Assembly: GCA_022791975.1 (NCBI GenBank)
Contig: JAAWAC010000042.1
Span: 1 to 36,790, forward strand
Direction of reading: 5' to 3'
From: Lachnospiraceae bacterium
GTDB taxonomy: Bacteria; Bacillota; Clostridia; Lachnospirales; Lachnospiraceae
DNA: 36,790 nucleotides
The translations under genes were made by a program, and so were the position numbers. This document shows, one piece after another, positions 24,687-34,988 of the stretch. The first letter of the stretch is position 1. Every line of letters starts with the position of its first letter. The notes beneath the pieces were generated by a model. That model ran no database searches, had not been told where the DNA came from, and saw only the letters and a program-made list of their open reading frames with translations.

Positions 24687-25541
24687 ATGAAGAATTTACA
24701 GAGTATCAAGGAGAGAACAGGGTTGGGAACTGGAAAAGAATGGAAAAAATGGCTGGGAATATCCCTTTTGTTTGTGTGCTCCTTTTTTGGGGGCAGACTG
24801 GCGGCTCAGCTTATGGATACGGGCTCTCTTCTTCCGGCCAGCACAGAGGCCACAGGCAGCTGGGGCCTTAGCTTTCAGGAGGAGGGCAAGGCGCCGGTGG
24901 GAAATGCCAGCGTTTCCTATTTAAAAGATTTTGACGCATACTATGTAAAAGAGACGGAGGAAAAGGTGATATATCTTACCTTTGACTGCGGCTTTGAAAA
25001 TGGGAATACACCGGCGATTCTGGATGCCCTGAAAAAGCATCAGGCGCCGGCCACCTTTTTTATTGTGGGAAATTTTATGGAGACCAGCCCGGACTTGGTG
25101 AAGCGCATGATTGAGGAGGGGCATACGGTGGGCAATCACACGTATCACCACCCCAATATGTCCAAGATGGGCTCCATGGAGGAATTTTCCAAGGAGCTGA
25201 AAAGTCTGGAGGAGCTTTATGAAAAAACCGTGGGCCAGCCCATGTCTACCTATTACCGGCCGCCCCAGGGCATTTACAGCGAGAGCAATCTAAAAATGGC
25301 CAAGGAGCTGGGCTATCAGACGATTTTCTGGAGCCTGGCCTATGTGGACTGGAACCAGGACAGCCAGCCTACCAAGGAGGAAGCCTTTGATAAGCTTCTG
25401 GGTCGGATTCATCCCGGGGCTGTGGTGCTGCTTCACAATACCTCCAGCACCAACGGACAGATCCTGGATGAGCTTTTGAGTAAATGGGAGGAGATGGGTT
25501 ATAAGTTCCGGCCATTGGGTGATCTGACCGGGGGACAGTAG
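24687..25541 (+). CDS. pdaA: Delta-lactam-type polysaccharide deacetylase
   Basis: The 284-residue protein has a membrane anchor near residues 21-40 and a NodB-fold deacetylase domain from about 90. Motifs: YLTFDCGFENGNTP (the catalytic Asp of TFD; the second Asp of classical TFDDG is replaced, as in PdaA relatives), ATFFIVGNFM, the metal-binding GNHTYHHPN, YRPPQGIYSES, FWSLAYVDWNQDSQPT and a final HPGAVVLLHN. PdaA removes the acetyl group from MurNAc so that muramic delta-lactam of the spore cortex can form; this role is inferred from the family. It marks the organism as a probable spore former. The ribosome site is weak (GGAATG). Confidence 0.87.
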   Translation: MKNLQSIKERTGLGTGKEWKKWLGISLLFVCSFFGGRLAAQLMDTGSLLPASTEATGSWGLSFQEEGKAPVGNASVSYLKDFDAYYVKETEEKVIYLTFDCGFENGNTPAILDALKKHQAPATFFIVGNFMETSPDLVKRMIEEGHTVGNHTYHHPNMSKMGSMEEFSKELKSLEELYEKTVGQPMSTYYRPPQGIYSESNLKMAKELGYQTIFWSLAYVDWNQDSQPTKEEAFDKLLGRIHPGAVVLLHNTSSTNGQILDELLSKWEEMGYKFRPLGDLTGGQ

Positions 25542-25589
25542 GGCAGACATTTCTCCAGCCATTGGCTTGCAAATCCTTATGTAGTGTGA

Positions 25590-27113
<1,524 letters not shown>

Positions 27114-27160
27114 ATTTGGATAGAGCTTCCTCTATGGCATTAACGAGATAATTTGGTAGA

Positions 27161-27200
27161 AAAAAGAGACTGGGGCAGGGTATGCGGCAGTCTCTTTTTT
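27161..27200. terminator. Bidirectional terminator between glpK and trpB2
   Basis: AAAAAGAGACTG (27161-27172) pairs with CAGTCTCTTTTT (27188-27199); the T run serves glpK and the A run serves trpB2 on the other strand. Confidence 0.88.
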
Positions 27201-27203
27201 GTC

Positions 27204-28592
27204 TTAGAAATGATTCTGGGGAATGTCCGGCAGGCTTTCAAAGCCAGGTTTTAAATCTTCTTCCGTGGGAATGTAGTCATTCATGCGTCCCTCCAGGAAG
27301 GCGGAGTAGGCGGTCATATCAAAGTAGCCGGTGCCTGTAAGGCCAAAGAGAATGGTCTTGGCCTCCCCGGTCTCCTTGCATTTTAAGGCCTCGTCAATGG
27401 CTGTGCGGATGGCATGGGCGGATTCCGGAGCGGGGAGAATGGTCTCCTGCTTTGCAAAGAGGGTGGCTGCCTCGAATACCCGTGTCTGCTCCACAGATAC
27501 AGCCTCCATATAACCGTCATGATACAGCTTGGAGAGAATAGGGGACATCCCGTGGTAGCGCAGGCCTCCCGCATGATTGGGGGAGGGCATAAAGCCGGAC
27601 CCCAGGGTATACATCCGGGCCATGGGTGTAATCTTGGCCGTGTCACAAAAGTCATAGGCATATCTGCCTCTGGTCAGGGAGGGACAGGAAGCCGGCTCCA
27701 CGGCTACAATCCGGGGATTGGCCTTGCCGGTGAGTTTATCCTGCATAAAAGGAGAGATAAGGCCTCCCAGGTTAGAGCCGCCTCCGGCACAGCCAATGAT
27801 AATATCCGGATATTCCTCAATCAGCTCCATGGCCTGTTTGGATTCCAGACCGATAATGGACTGGTGGAGCAACACCTGATTCAGCACAGACCCCAGCACA
27901 TACCGGCAGCCTGGCGTGGAGACAGCCTTTTCCACGGCCTCGGAGATGGCGCAGCCTAGGCTTCCCCCTGTATGGGGATTATCTTCCAGAATTTTCCTGC
28001 CCGCCTGGGTGGTGTTGCTGGGGCTGGCGATAACGTTACCGCCGAAGGTTTGAATCACAGCCTTGCGGAAGGGCTTTTGTTCACAGGAAACCTTTACCAT
28101 AAATACGGTGAGAGGCAATCCGAAGAAAGCGCAGGCCTCGGACAGGGCGGTTCCCCACTGGCCAGCTCCGGTTTCGGTGGTCAGGCTGGAGAGGCCTTCC
28201 TTTTTGGCATAGTAGGCCTGGGCCACCGCGGAGTTAAGCTTGTGGCTGCCAGAGGTATTGTTACCCTCAAATTTATAGTAGATTTTGGCCGGGGTGCCTA
28301 AAGCTTTTTCCAGGTTGTAGGCCCGGCACAGGGGAGAGGGACGGTACATTTTATAAAAGTCCTGTACCTCCTCAGGAATATCCACATAGCGGGTGGTTGC
28401 GTCCATTTCCTGGTGAGCCAGCTCCCTACAAAAAACCGGATATAGGTCCTCTTCTGTGGCTGGCTGTAAAGTGGTGGGATTCAGCATGGGGTCCGGCTGC
28501 TCCTTCATATCGGCCCGCAGATTATACCATTGTTTGGGCATCTGGTCCTCGGTTAAATAGATTCTGTGGGGAATTTTGTTTGCATTCATCAT
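27204..28592 (-). CDS. TrpB2-type tryptophan synthase beta chain
   Basis: The 462-residue PLP enzyme belongs to the TrpB2 branch, longer than canonical TrpB (about 400) because of its N-terminal extension (KIPHRIYLTEDQMPKQWYNL). The PLP lysine is Lys118 in NNTSGSHKLNSA, followed by ETGAGQWGTALSEA and the phosphate cup GCAGGGSNLGG. TrpB2 makes tryptophan from serine and indole, often as a stand-alone indole salvage enzyme. No trpA or other trp gene adjoins it. GGAGG sits 4-7 nt before a double ATG. Its leader carries a T-box with a UGG specifier, so expression should rise when charged tRNA-Trp runs low. Confidence 0.92.
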   Translation of the reverse strand: MMNANKIPHRIYLTEDQMPKQWYNLRADMKEQPDPMLNPTTLQPATEEDLYPVFCRELAHQEMDATTRYVDIPEEVQDFYKMYRPSPLCRAYNLEKALGTPAKIYYKFEGNNTSGSHKLNSAVAQAYYAKKEGLSSLTTETGAGQWGTALSEACAFFGLPLTVFMVKVSCEQKPFRKAVIQTFGGNVIASPSNTTQAGRKILEDNPHTGGSLGCAISEAVEKAVSTPGCRYVLGSVLNQVLLHQSIIGLESKQAMELIEEYPDIIIGCAGGGSNLGGLISPFMQDKLTGKANPRIVAVEPASCPSLTRGRYAYDFCDTAKITPMARMYTLGSGFMPSPNHAGGLRYHGMSPILSKLYHDGYMEAVSVEQTRVFEAATLFAKQETILPAPESAHAIRTAIDEALKCKETGEAKTILFGLTGTGYFDMTAYSAFLEGRMNDYIPTEEDLKPGFESLPDIPQNHF

Positions 28593-28713
28593 GTATCCTC
28601 CTTCTATAAAATAAAGTTGATTGACTGAATTGGGATAGGATGGAAACGCCCAGCTGTGCGCGTCCTAAAAAGCCAGGAGCCTTTTGGTCGTGAGCTGGGT
28701 ATGGCTTACACGT

Positions 28714-28998
28714 AAAAAAAGCTTCTGTCTCAGCTTGACGCTGGGACAAAAGCTTGTCGGTTGCTTCTGCGGTACCACCCAAATTGATATTACTATCCAC
28801 TCGCTCCATATACAGTCATATATGCTCCCAGGATAACGGGTGGAGTTCCCGTCAGGCACTACTAAGCTTTCGCCGTTCGTCCTGCCCTCCGAAGGCCATT
28901 CGTCACAGGTTGTTTTATTGCCTCGCACCTTCCGGCAACTCTCTGAAAAACGCTACTGCGATTACTTTTCTTCTTCAACGGTTTTGTATTTGAAATTA
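28714..28998 (-). promoter_or_regulatory. Tryptophan T-box riboswitch with terminator
   Basis: Read on the minus strand, the leader has the parts of a T-box in order. A Stem I distal-loop region has CAGAGAG and AAGGTGCGAG (about 28920-28945). The specifier loop GACGAATGGCC carries UGG (28896-28898), the Trp codon. A stem with ACCCGTTATC follows. The T-box proper, TGGGTGGTACCGCAG, lies near 28767-28781 and pairs with the tRNA acceptor end. A 16-bp terminator stem (arms 28719-28734 and 28740-28755) is followed by a T run (28714-28720). It should switch trpB2 on when uncharged tRNA-Trp binds. The overall call is firm; the specifier assignment rests on alignment by eye with known leaders. Confidence 0.92.
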
Positions 28999-29004
28999 AA
29001 ATGA

Positions 29005-29033
29005 ATTATAAACAGGTTCCGGGTATTTGTCAA
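29005..29033 (-). promoter_or_regulatory. Perfect consensus promoter for the trpB2 T-box leader
   Basis: On the minus strand TTGACA (29028-29033), exactly 17 bp, TATAAT (29005-29010). A full sigma-A consensus suits a gene whose control is at transcription attenuation, not initiation. Confidence 0.92.
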
Positions 29034-29051
29034 GTAAAATTTTAATTTACC

Positions 29052-29108
29052 AAAAATTTTCAAGGTATAAAACTGGGGAATATTTCCAGCTGAAATCATA
29101 CTTTGAAA
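29052..29108 (-). terminator. Intrinsic terminator of the yigZ unit
   Basis: TTTCAAGGTAT (29058-29068) pairs with ATACTTTGAAA (29098-29108), one G-U, with a smaller hairpin inside the loop; on the minus strand it exits into ATTTTT. It separates yigZ from the T-box promoter. Confidence 0.6.
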
Positions 29109-29124
29109 GAACGAAAAGGAATTA

Positions 29125-29790
29125 TCAGGATATCTCCTGGGGAAACAGCAGGATCTCTCCCTGATACAGGGCGTACCAGCAGGTGTCTAACAGGCGGATT
29201 TGGGCTCTCCCATTGGTTCCTTCCGTAAGCTTTTCACGGATTTTTTGTGTTTGCTCCACAGGAACCAGGATTTCCAGGCGGACCTGGTCCGTGTAGTCGC
29301 TGTTGAGGGTGGTGATACCAGACTGTCCTAAAATATATTGGATCTTGCCGATTCCGTTATAGTCTGTGTGGATCTCCAGCTTTTGGGCGTATTGCTTTTC
29401 AATGATGGCTGCCTGGGAAAGCCCGGTTTGGACAGCCTTGGAATATGCCCGCACCAGGCCACCGGTGCCAAGAAGGGTACCGCCAAAGTAGCGGGTAACC
29501 ACCACGGCCGTATCGTGAAGGGCTTCCCCCAGCAATACATCCAGCATAGGGCGTCCGGCGGTTCCTCCTGGCTCTCCGTCGTCGCTGCACCGCTGTAGCG
29601 GCGGATTTTGTCCGATGACATAGGCCGAACAGTTGTGGGAGGCATTCCAGTATTTTTTCCGCATGCGTTCAATGAAGGCCAGGGCCTCCTCCTCGCTGTG
29701 TACAGGCTCCACCGTAGCGATAAAGCGGGATTTTTTTTCTGTGATTTCTCCCTCTCCGCCAAGATAGACGGTTTTGTAAGCTGTTATCAT
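29125..29790 (-). CDS. yigZ: YigZ/IMPACT family protein (UPF0029)
   Basis: The 221-residue protein has the conserved IMPACT N-domain: KKSRFIATVEPV, KYWNASHNCSAYVIG, CSDDGEPGGTAGRPML, VVVTRYFGGTLLGTGGLVRAYSKAV. A ferredoxin-like C-domain follows (DUF1949 type, about 140-210). The bacterial members have no firmly set biochemical role; eukaryotic IMPACT acts in translation control. AGAAAGGAAT lies upstream. It is 16 bp downstream of the small DUF6514-like gene, so the two probably form one transcript. Confidence 0.92.
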   Translation of the reverse strand: MITAYKTVYLGGEGEITEKKSRFIATVEPVHSEEEALAFIERMRKKYWNASHNCSAYVIGQNPPLQRCSDDGEPGGTAGRPMLDVLLGEALHDTAVVVTRYFGGTLLGTGGLVRAYSKAVQTGLSQAAIIEKQYAQKLEIHTDYNGIGKIQYILGQSGITTLNSDYTDQVRLEILVPVEQTQKIREKLTEGTNGRAQIRLLDTCWYALYQGEILLFPQEIS

Positions 29791-29806
29791 ATGTATTCCT
29801 TTCTTG

Positions 29807-30103
29807 TCAGGCGGCGCTTAACAGCTCGTCCAGAACCTCCAAAAGGCACATGGGTGTTACAGCATTTTCAATCAAATGCTGTAACAGCTGGCGCACAAAG
29901 GATTCGGAGTAGGAAATAGGCGGGGTGGCGGCTTCCTCTGGCTGCTGATTCTCGGCCGTATATTTGCGGATACAGATGCCGTACAGAATGCCACCAGGCT
30001 CTTCCGATTCCCGGCAGGTGAGAAAATATTTGAGCCGCAGGGATGGATGATCGCAGGGCTGACAGGTGAATTCATGAATGGGAATGTATTGACAGGTATT
30101 CAT
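29807..30103 (-). CDS. Small conserved protein, DUF6514-like
   Basis: The 98-residue product begins MNTCQYIPIHEFTC; AAAGGAG lies about 9 nt before this ATG, so a longer reading from 30175 is not supported. It has a beta-rich N-part ending LYGICIRKYT and a helical C-part with SESFVRQLLQHLIENAVTPMCLLEVLDELL. This layout fits clostridial DUF6514 proteins as I remember them; no function is known. It has no signal peptide and lies just upstream of yigZ on the same strand. Confidence 0.65.
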   Translation of the reverse strand: MNTCQYIPIHEFTCQPCDHPSLRLKYFLTCRESEEPGGILYGICIRKYTAENQQPEEAATPPISYSESFVRQLLQHLIENAVTPMCLLEVLDELLSAA

Positions 30104-30303
30104 AGTGTGATACTCCTTTATAATTTTTAGTAATTCTTGGTAAACTATATAGAGTATACAGAAAGAGCCGCGCATATTTTGTCAAAACCTGTCATAGCAC
30201 TGAAAAAAATAATGGGAAAGACTGTTTTCCCTGGTTTTTCTGGTAAATATTATAGCGGATACGGGAGGGAAAGACAATTGGATTCCTGATAAATTTGTGA
30301 AAT

Positions 30304-30356
30304 TTTCCTTAGGAAATAATTTTTTACTTTATTTAGGGCATATTTTTTGTTATAAT
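30304..30356 (+). promoter_or_regulatory. Promoter and palindrome upstream of the PBP1A gene
   Basis: TGT-TATAAT (extended -10; hexamer 30351-30356) with weak TTTATT (30328-30333) 17 bp upstream. A 13-bp palindrome TTTCCTTAGGAAA (30304-30316) sits 11 bp before the -35 and may be a regulator site. The rest of the 278-bp gap (30104-30381) holds no gene. Confidence 0.55.
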
Positions 30357-30381
30357 GGGTGGATACAGAGGAGGCATACGT

Positions 30382-32976
30382 ATGAATTATGGAAAAAAAG
30401 GGGTTTCGAAAAAAAAGAAATCCGTAAATTCCAAATCAAAACAGATCGGAAAAAAGGCCAGTGTGATTTTTCTCAAGGCGTTTATGGTCTGTATGCTGGC
30501 TGTGGTGGTTGTAGGAGTAAGTGCCGGAGTTGGAATTATAAAAGGTGTGGTGGACAATGCGCCAGACATTACCAGTGACAGTGTAATTCCCAGGGGATAC
30601 AAGTCCGTGGTGTTGGACAGCGCGGGAAATAAGACAGCGGATTTGATTGCGGAAGGATCTAACCGAATTTGGGTAAATATTGACCAGATTCCCGAGCATG
30701 TGCAGCATGCGTTTGTGGCTGTGGAGGATGAGCGTTTTTACGAACACAACGGCATTGACATTAAGGGAATCATTCGGGCCGGTATAAGGGGCGTGGCCAA
30801 GGGCTTTAAGTTCAATGAGGGTGCCAGTACCATTACCCAGCAGCTCTTAAAGAACAGCGTGTTTGATTTTATGAGTGAGGATGGCTTTGCGGAGAAGATG
30901 GAGCGTAAGCTTCAGGAGCAATATCTGGCCATTAAACTTGAGCAGGAGATCATGACCAAGGAGGAGATCCTGGAGGCTTATCTGAATACCATCAATCTGG
31001 GGCAGAATACTCTGGGGATTCAGGCGGCAGCGAACCGGTATTTTGGCAAGGATGTGTCGGAGCTGACCATCTCCGAGGCAGCGGTGATTGCAGGGATCAC
31101 AAAAAATCCCGTCTATAATAATCCCATCAGTTATCCGGATAAAAACCGGGAGCGCCAGGAGATCGTGCTAAATGATATGCTGGAACAGGAATATATCAGT
31201 AAGGAGGAGTATGATGCCGCCCTAGCCGACGATGTATATTCCCGCATAAAGAATGTAAATGAGACGGCGGAGGCAGAGAATATCTATTCCTATTATGTAG
31301 ACGCCACCATTAAGGAAGTGCTGGAGGATCTGCAGGAATACAAAGGATATACCTATCAGCAGGCTTATAATGCGCTGTACTACGGTGGTCTTACCATAGA
31401 GAGCGCCCAGGACCCGGAGATCCAGGCTATTATGGATGAGGAATTGCAAAATGAGGAGAATTATCCGGATCGGGTGCGCGTAGGGCTGGAGTATGCCCTG
31501 ACCGTGCAGAAGCCCAATGGGGATCAGATAAATTACAGCAAGGAGAACATGATTAAATATTTCCGGGAAACGGAAAATAAGGATTTTGACCTGGTCTTTG
31601 ACGATAAGGAATCAGCCCAGGCCCACATTGACGCTTACAAGGACACGGTGGTGGAGGAAGGGGACACGGTCTACGAGAGGATTGACTTTACAGTGCAGCC
31701 CCAGGCGTCCATGGTGGTGATGGAGCAGGAGACCGGTATTGTAAAGGGAATCGTGGGTGGCCGAGGGACCAAGGAAGCCAGCCTGACTTTGAACCGTGCC
31801 ACGGATACGGTGCGTCAGCCAGGCTCTACTTTTAAGATTGTTTCCACCTATGCGCCTGCCCTGGATATGTCCGGGATGACCCTGGCTACCACCCAGTTTG
31901 ATGCTCCTTATGCCTACAGGAACGGACGGAATGTGCGGAACTGGAATGGAGAGGCCTACCAGGGCTGGACCACCCTGCGCAGAGGTATCGAGCAGTCCAT
32001 GAATATTGTAGCGGTGAAGACCATTACGGATATCACACCGGATCTGGCCTATACCTATCTGCTGGATTTTGGGTTTACCAGCATTGTGGGAGAGGCGGAT
32101 GAAAATGGAATGTCAGATATTAACCAGTCTACGTCTCTGGGCGGTCTGACGCATGGTGTGACCAACCTGGAGCTTACCACGTCCTATGCCACTATTGCCA
32201 ACAAGGGCGTTTACACGGAGCCGGTATTCTATACGCGGATTCTGGATCATGACGGAAATGTGTTGATTGAGAAGGACCCTGTGACGAAAACCGTACTGAA
32301 GGATACCACAGCTTGGCTTTTGACCAGCGCTATGAAGGATGTGGTGACCCAGGGTACCGGAACGGCTGCCAGGTTTACTGGTATGACCATTGCGGGAAAG
32401 ACGGGTACTACCTCCCAGAATAATGATGTGTGGTTTGTGGGCTATACCCCTTATTATACTGCTGGGGTGTGGGCCGGCTTTGACAATAATCACAAGCTTA
32501 GCAAGGGAGAGACCAATTACCACAAGGTTATCTGGAAAAAGGTCATGTCCCGCATTCATGAGGAGCTGCCCAACAAGGATTTTGACATGCCGGAGGACAT
32601 TACCAGCGCTACGGTGTGTAATCAATCTGGTAAACTGCCTATTCCGGGTATTTGTGATGGCTGTAGGCGGACAGAATATTTTGCCAAGGGGACTGTGCCC
32701 ACGGAATTTTGCGATGTGCATGTGGTGGGAACGGCTTGTATTGAGAGCAATCAGTTGGCCACGGATCTCTGTCCTGGTGTGGAAGCCCGGATCATTACCC
32801 TGTATCCAGCAGACAACCAGGCGTCCAGCTCTTCGGCCAGCACTCGAAATCTGACGGCGCCTATCTGTAGCCTCCATCCGGGAAATCTGATTGGAGGCGT
32901 GGAGCCGGGAGCGCTTCCCGGTGGTGAGCCGGAGGAGGGAGCTGTGGTGGATACGGGAGAGCCACCGCCCCAGTAG
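30382..32976 (+). CDS. Class A penicillin-binding protein (PBP1A type)
   Basis: This bifunctional enzyme polymerises glycan strands and cross-links peptides in the cell wall. AGAGGAGG about 9 nt before the ATG at 30382 fixes the start; an earlier in-frame ATG overlaps the -10 box. The 864 residues comprise a basic cytoplasmic tail (KKKK), one transmembrane segment (about 28-52), a GT51 glycosyltransferase domain (VAVEDERFYEHNGID with the catalytic Glu, then EGASTITQQLLKN) and a transpeptidase domain with STFK (about 481), SMN in IEQSMNIVAVK and KTGTT (about 672). A Cys-rich segment (residues about 750-800) and a Gly/Pro/Glu tail follow, as in many clostridial PBP1A proteins. Confidence 0.95.
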   Translation: MNYGKKGVSKKKKSVNSKSKQIGKKASVIFLKAFMVCMLAVVVVGVSAGVGIIKGVVDNAPDITSDSVIPRGYKSVVLDSAGNKTADLIAEGSNRIWVNIDQIPEHVQHAFVAVEDERFYEHNGIDIKGIIRAGIRGVAKGFKFNEGASTITQQLLKNSVFDFMSEDGFAEKMERKLQEQYLAIKLEQEIMTKEEILEAYLNTINLGQNTLGIQAAANRYFGKDVSELTISEAAVIAGITKNPVYNNPISYPDKNRERQEIVLNDMLEQEYISKEEYDAALADDVYSRIKNVNETAEAENIYSYYVDATIKEVLEDLQEYKGYTYQQAYNALYYGGLTIESAQDPEIQAIMDEELQNEENYPDRVRVGLEYALTVQKPNGDQINYSKENMIKYFRETENKDFDLVFDDKESAQAHIDAYKDTVVEEGDTVYERIDFTVQPQASMVVMEQETGIVKGIVGGRGTKEASLTLNRATDTVRQPGSTFKIVSTYAPALDMSGMTLATTQFDAPYAYRNGRNVRNWNGEAYQGWTTLRRGIEQSMNIVAVKTITDITPDLAYTYLLDFGFTSIVGEADENGMSDINQSTSLGGLTHGVTNLELTTSYATIANKGVYTEPVFYTRILDHDGNVLIEKDPVTKTVLKDTTAWLLTSAMKDVVTQGTGTAARFTGMTIAGKTGTTSQNNDVWFVGYTPYYTAGVWAGFDNNHKLSKGETNYHKVIWKKVMSRIHEELPNKDFDMPEDITSATVCNQSGKLPIPGICDGCRRTEYFAKGTVPTEFCDVHVVGTACIESNQLATDLCPGVEARIITLYPADNQASSSSASTRNLTAPICSLHPGNLIGGVEPGALPGGEPEEGAVVDTGEPPPQ

Positions 32977-33030
32977 GCAGGTTGTAGATTTTTCTATAAA
33001 TGAAAAAACAGAAATGATTCTATAAAGTTC

Positions 33031-33065
33031 AAGGGCCGGCGTTTTAACGCCTGGCCCTTTCTTTT
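33031..33065. terminator. Terminator shared by PBP1A and the DeoR gene
   Basis: AAGGGCC-GGCGTT and AACGCC-GGCCCTT form a long stem followed by TCTTTT on the plus strand; the DeoR stop codon (33044-33046) lies inside it. Confidence 0.85.
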
Positions 33066-33835
33066 GTTTGTGTAGAGGCAAGTATAATTTTGGTTTTCTG
33101 TTCCAATTCCAGGAGCTCTTCCTTAGGAGCCTGGGAATCTGTGATAAGGTAGTCAATCTGGCTCCAATCACAGAATTGCACCACAGAATCCCTCTGAAAT
33201 TTGCTGCTGTCGCAGACCAGGACAGTTTCCCTGGCGTTTTGCACCATGGCTTTTTTTATCTCTGCTTCCAAGTAAACGGAGGTACAGGGACCATTGCGGT
33301 GATAAAAACCGTCAGTAGCAACAAATGCAATGTCGCTGCCAAGGGCCTGGAGGGCATTCAGAGTGAGCATACCCACGTAGGCCATGCTGGAGCCTCGCAT
33401 TTCTCCTCCCAGGGATAGGACCGTGTTTGGAGAGCGGGACAGAACTGGAGGAATGGTGGCAGAGTTTGTAATTATGGTCAGCCCTCTTCTCTGGGAGAGA
33501 AGCCGGGCTATCTCGTAGGTGGTGCTGCCAGAATCCAGAAGAACCACCATATGTTCTTTTATCAGTTTGTCTGCGGCCAGGGCAATATCCTGCTTGGCTC
33601 GAATATTTTCGCTGGAACGGATCTCCAAGGAGATCTCTTTGGGAGAGAGCGGGATCATGGAGCCGCCTCTTTCCTTTTTTCCGATTCCCTGTTTTTCCAG
33701 ATAGACCAGATCTTTGCGGATAGTTTCCCGGGAAACGCCAAATTGGCTGGCCAGCTGACCGGTCTGCACGCTGCCCTGAGCGATAAGAAGCTCTGCCAGC
33801 TCCCGGCGGCGTTTGGAGGTTTGTCTTTCGGGCAT
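33044..33835 (-). CDS. DeoR-family transcriptional regulator
   Basis: The 263-residue protein has an N-terminal winged helix (GSVQTGQLASQFGVSRETIRKDLVYLEKQG, about 21-50) with the DeoR signature, and a C-terminal sugar-phosphate-sensing domain (DSGSTTYEIARLL, ITNSATIP, GGEMRGSS, FVATDGF). DeoR proteins are usually repressors released by a phosphorylated sugar. It is divergent from a class II aldolase and a PfkB kinase, its likely targets. A triplet of TTGTGAA-type elements in the shared gap overlaps the aldolase promoter and is a candidate operator. Confidence 0.93.
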   Translation of the reverse strand: MPERQTSKRRRELAELLIAQGSVQTGQLASQFGVSRETIRKDLVYLEKQGIGKKERGGSMIPLSPKEISLEIRSSENIRAKQDIALAADKLIKEHMVVLLDSGSTTYEIARLLSQRRGLTIITNSATIPPVLSRSPNTVLSLGGEMRGSSMAYVGMLTLNALQALGSDIAFVATDGFYHRNGPCTSVYLEAEIKKAMVQNARETVLVCDSSKFQRDSVVQFCDWSQIDYLITDSQAPKEELLELEQKTKIILASTQTKERARR

Positions 33836-33916
33836 GGGGGTTCCGCCTTTCCAAAATCATATAGTTCATTATAGCACTGGCCGGAAGCTGGTACAAGAAA
33901 ATTTGATGGAGAATAC

Positions 33917-33984
33917 TTCACAAAAGTCATTGCATAATCTTGTGAAAAATTGCTATTTACATTGTGAAAAGTTGTTAATATAAT
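33917..33984 (+). promoter_or_regulatory. Aldolase promoter with candidate DeoR operator
   Basis: TTTACA (33956-33961), 17 bp, TATAAT (33979-33984) is a near-consensus promoter. TTCACAA (33917-33923) and TTGTGAA (33940-33946) form an inverted repeat just upstream. A second TTGTGAAAA (33962-33970), identical over 9 bp to 33940-33948 and 22 bp downstream of it, sits between -35 and -10, where a bound repressor would block polymerase. The remaining leader to 34144 shows no gene. Confidence 0.65.
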
Positions 33985-34144
33985 GAATTTAAAGAAAAAT
34001 AAGTATATATTACAATTTTTTGCAAGAAATTAAGAGGCCAGCCAGAGCGGGACAGAGAAACCACAAGACAAGGAAACAAAAAATCGAAAAGTTGCCAGGG
34101 GATTTTTTGGAAATTAGAAAATCAGAAAGGAAGGGATACAGTAT

Positions 34145-34984
34145 ATGGCACTTTATACAATGAAGGAGCTTCTGAGGGAGGCAAAGAGAGAAGGATATGG
34201 AATCGGCTATTTTAATGCAGTAAACCTGGAAATGGTGCGGGCATATATTTCTGCGGCGGAGGAATGTAATTCCCCCATTATTATCGGGACAGCGGAGGCG
34301 CTGCTGCCAGTCTCTTCTTTTTCCTGGATCGTGCCTTTGATGTTGGATCAGGCGAAACGGGCCAGAGTGCCAGTGGCGGTCCACCTGGATCATACCTATA
34401 GCTTTGATATTTTAATGCAGGCTTTGCGGATAGGCTTTGGCTCTGTGATGTATGACGGTTCCAGAGAAAAAAGTCATGAGGAAAATGTGAGGAAATCCGC
34501 GGAGATTGCCCGGATTGCCCATGGAATGGGGGTGGGCGTAGAATGTGAGCTGGGCAGCGTGGGAGGTCTTGCGGATGGCTCTGGCCAGGAGGATGCCATG
34601 ATTTACACAGAGCCGGAGGATGCAAGGGATTTTGTGGAGCAAACGGGGGCTGATTTTCTCGCGGTTTCCATTGGTACGGTTCACGGAGTCTATAAGGCGG
34701 AGCCCAGACTTGACATTCCCAGGCTTGAGAAAATTCATGGGCTTGTGGATGTTCCCCTGGTTCTTCACGGAGGCTCTGGATTGTCAGATGAGGATTTCCG
34801 GAATACCATTGCAGGGGGAATTTGCAAGGTGAATGTCTACACGGACATTATTCTGGCTGGGAAAAAGGCCATGGAGGACCACCCAGAATTGGGATATACG
34901 GATACGATTTTGAAAGCAGAGAATGCCATGAAGGAGGCTACGGCTCTGAAGCTGCGACTTTTTGGAAGTGAAAACAGAGGATGA
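34145..34984 (+). CDS. Class II aldolase (FbaA/GatY/KbaY family)
   Basis: The 279-residue zinc aldolase has the family's ligands and active-site motifs: HLDH (His80, Asp82, His83), VECELGSVGG (Glu near 133-135), SIGTVHGVYK (His180), VLHGGSG (His208) and KVNVYTD. Its length matches GatY/KbaY (about 285) better than the longest FbaA forms. It should split a ketose-1,6-bisphosphate or a related sugar phosphate into dihydroxyacetone phosphate and an aldehyde; the actual substrate cannot be read. AGAAAGGAAGG precedes the ATG. A PfkB kinase follows after 4 bp, consistent with phosphorylation then cleavage in one pathway. Confidence 0.92.
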   Translation: MALYTMKELLREAKREGYGIGYFNAVNLEMVRAYISAAEECNSPIIIGTAEALLPVSSFSWIVPLMLDQAKRARVPVAVHLDHTYSFDILMQALRIGFGSVMYDGSREKSHEENVRKSAEIARIAHGMGVGVECELGSVGGLADGSGQEDAMIYTEPEDARDFVEQTGADFLAVSIGTVHGVYKAEPRLDIPRLEKIHGLVDVPLVLHGGSGLSDEDFRNTIAGGICKVNVYTDIILAGKKAMEDHPELGYTDTILKAENAMKEATALKLRLFGSENRG

Positions 34985-34988
34985 TAGG

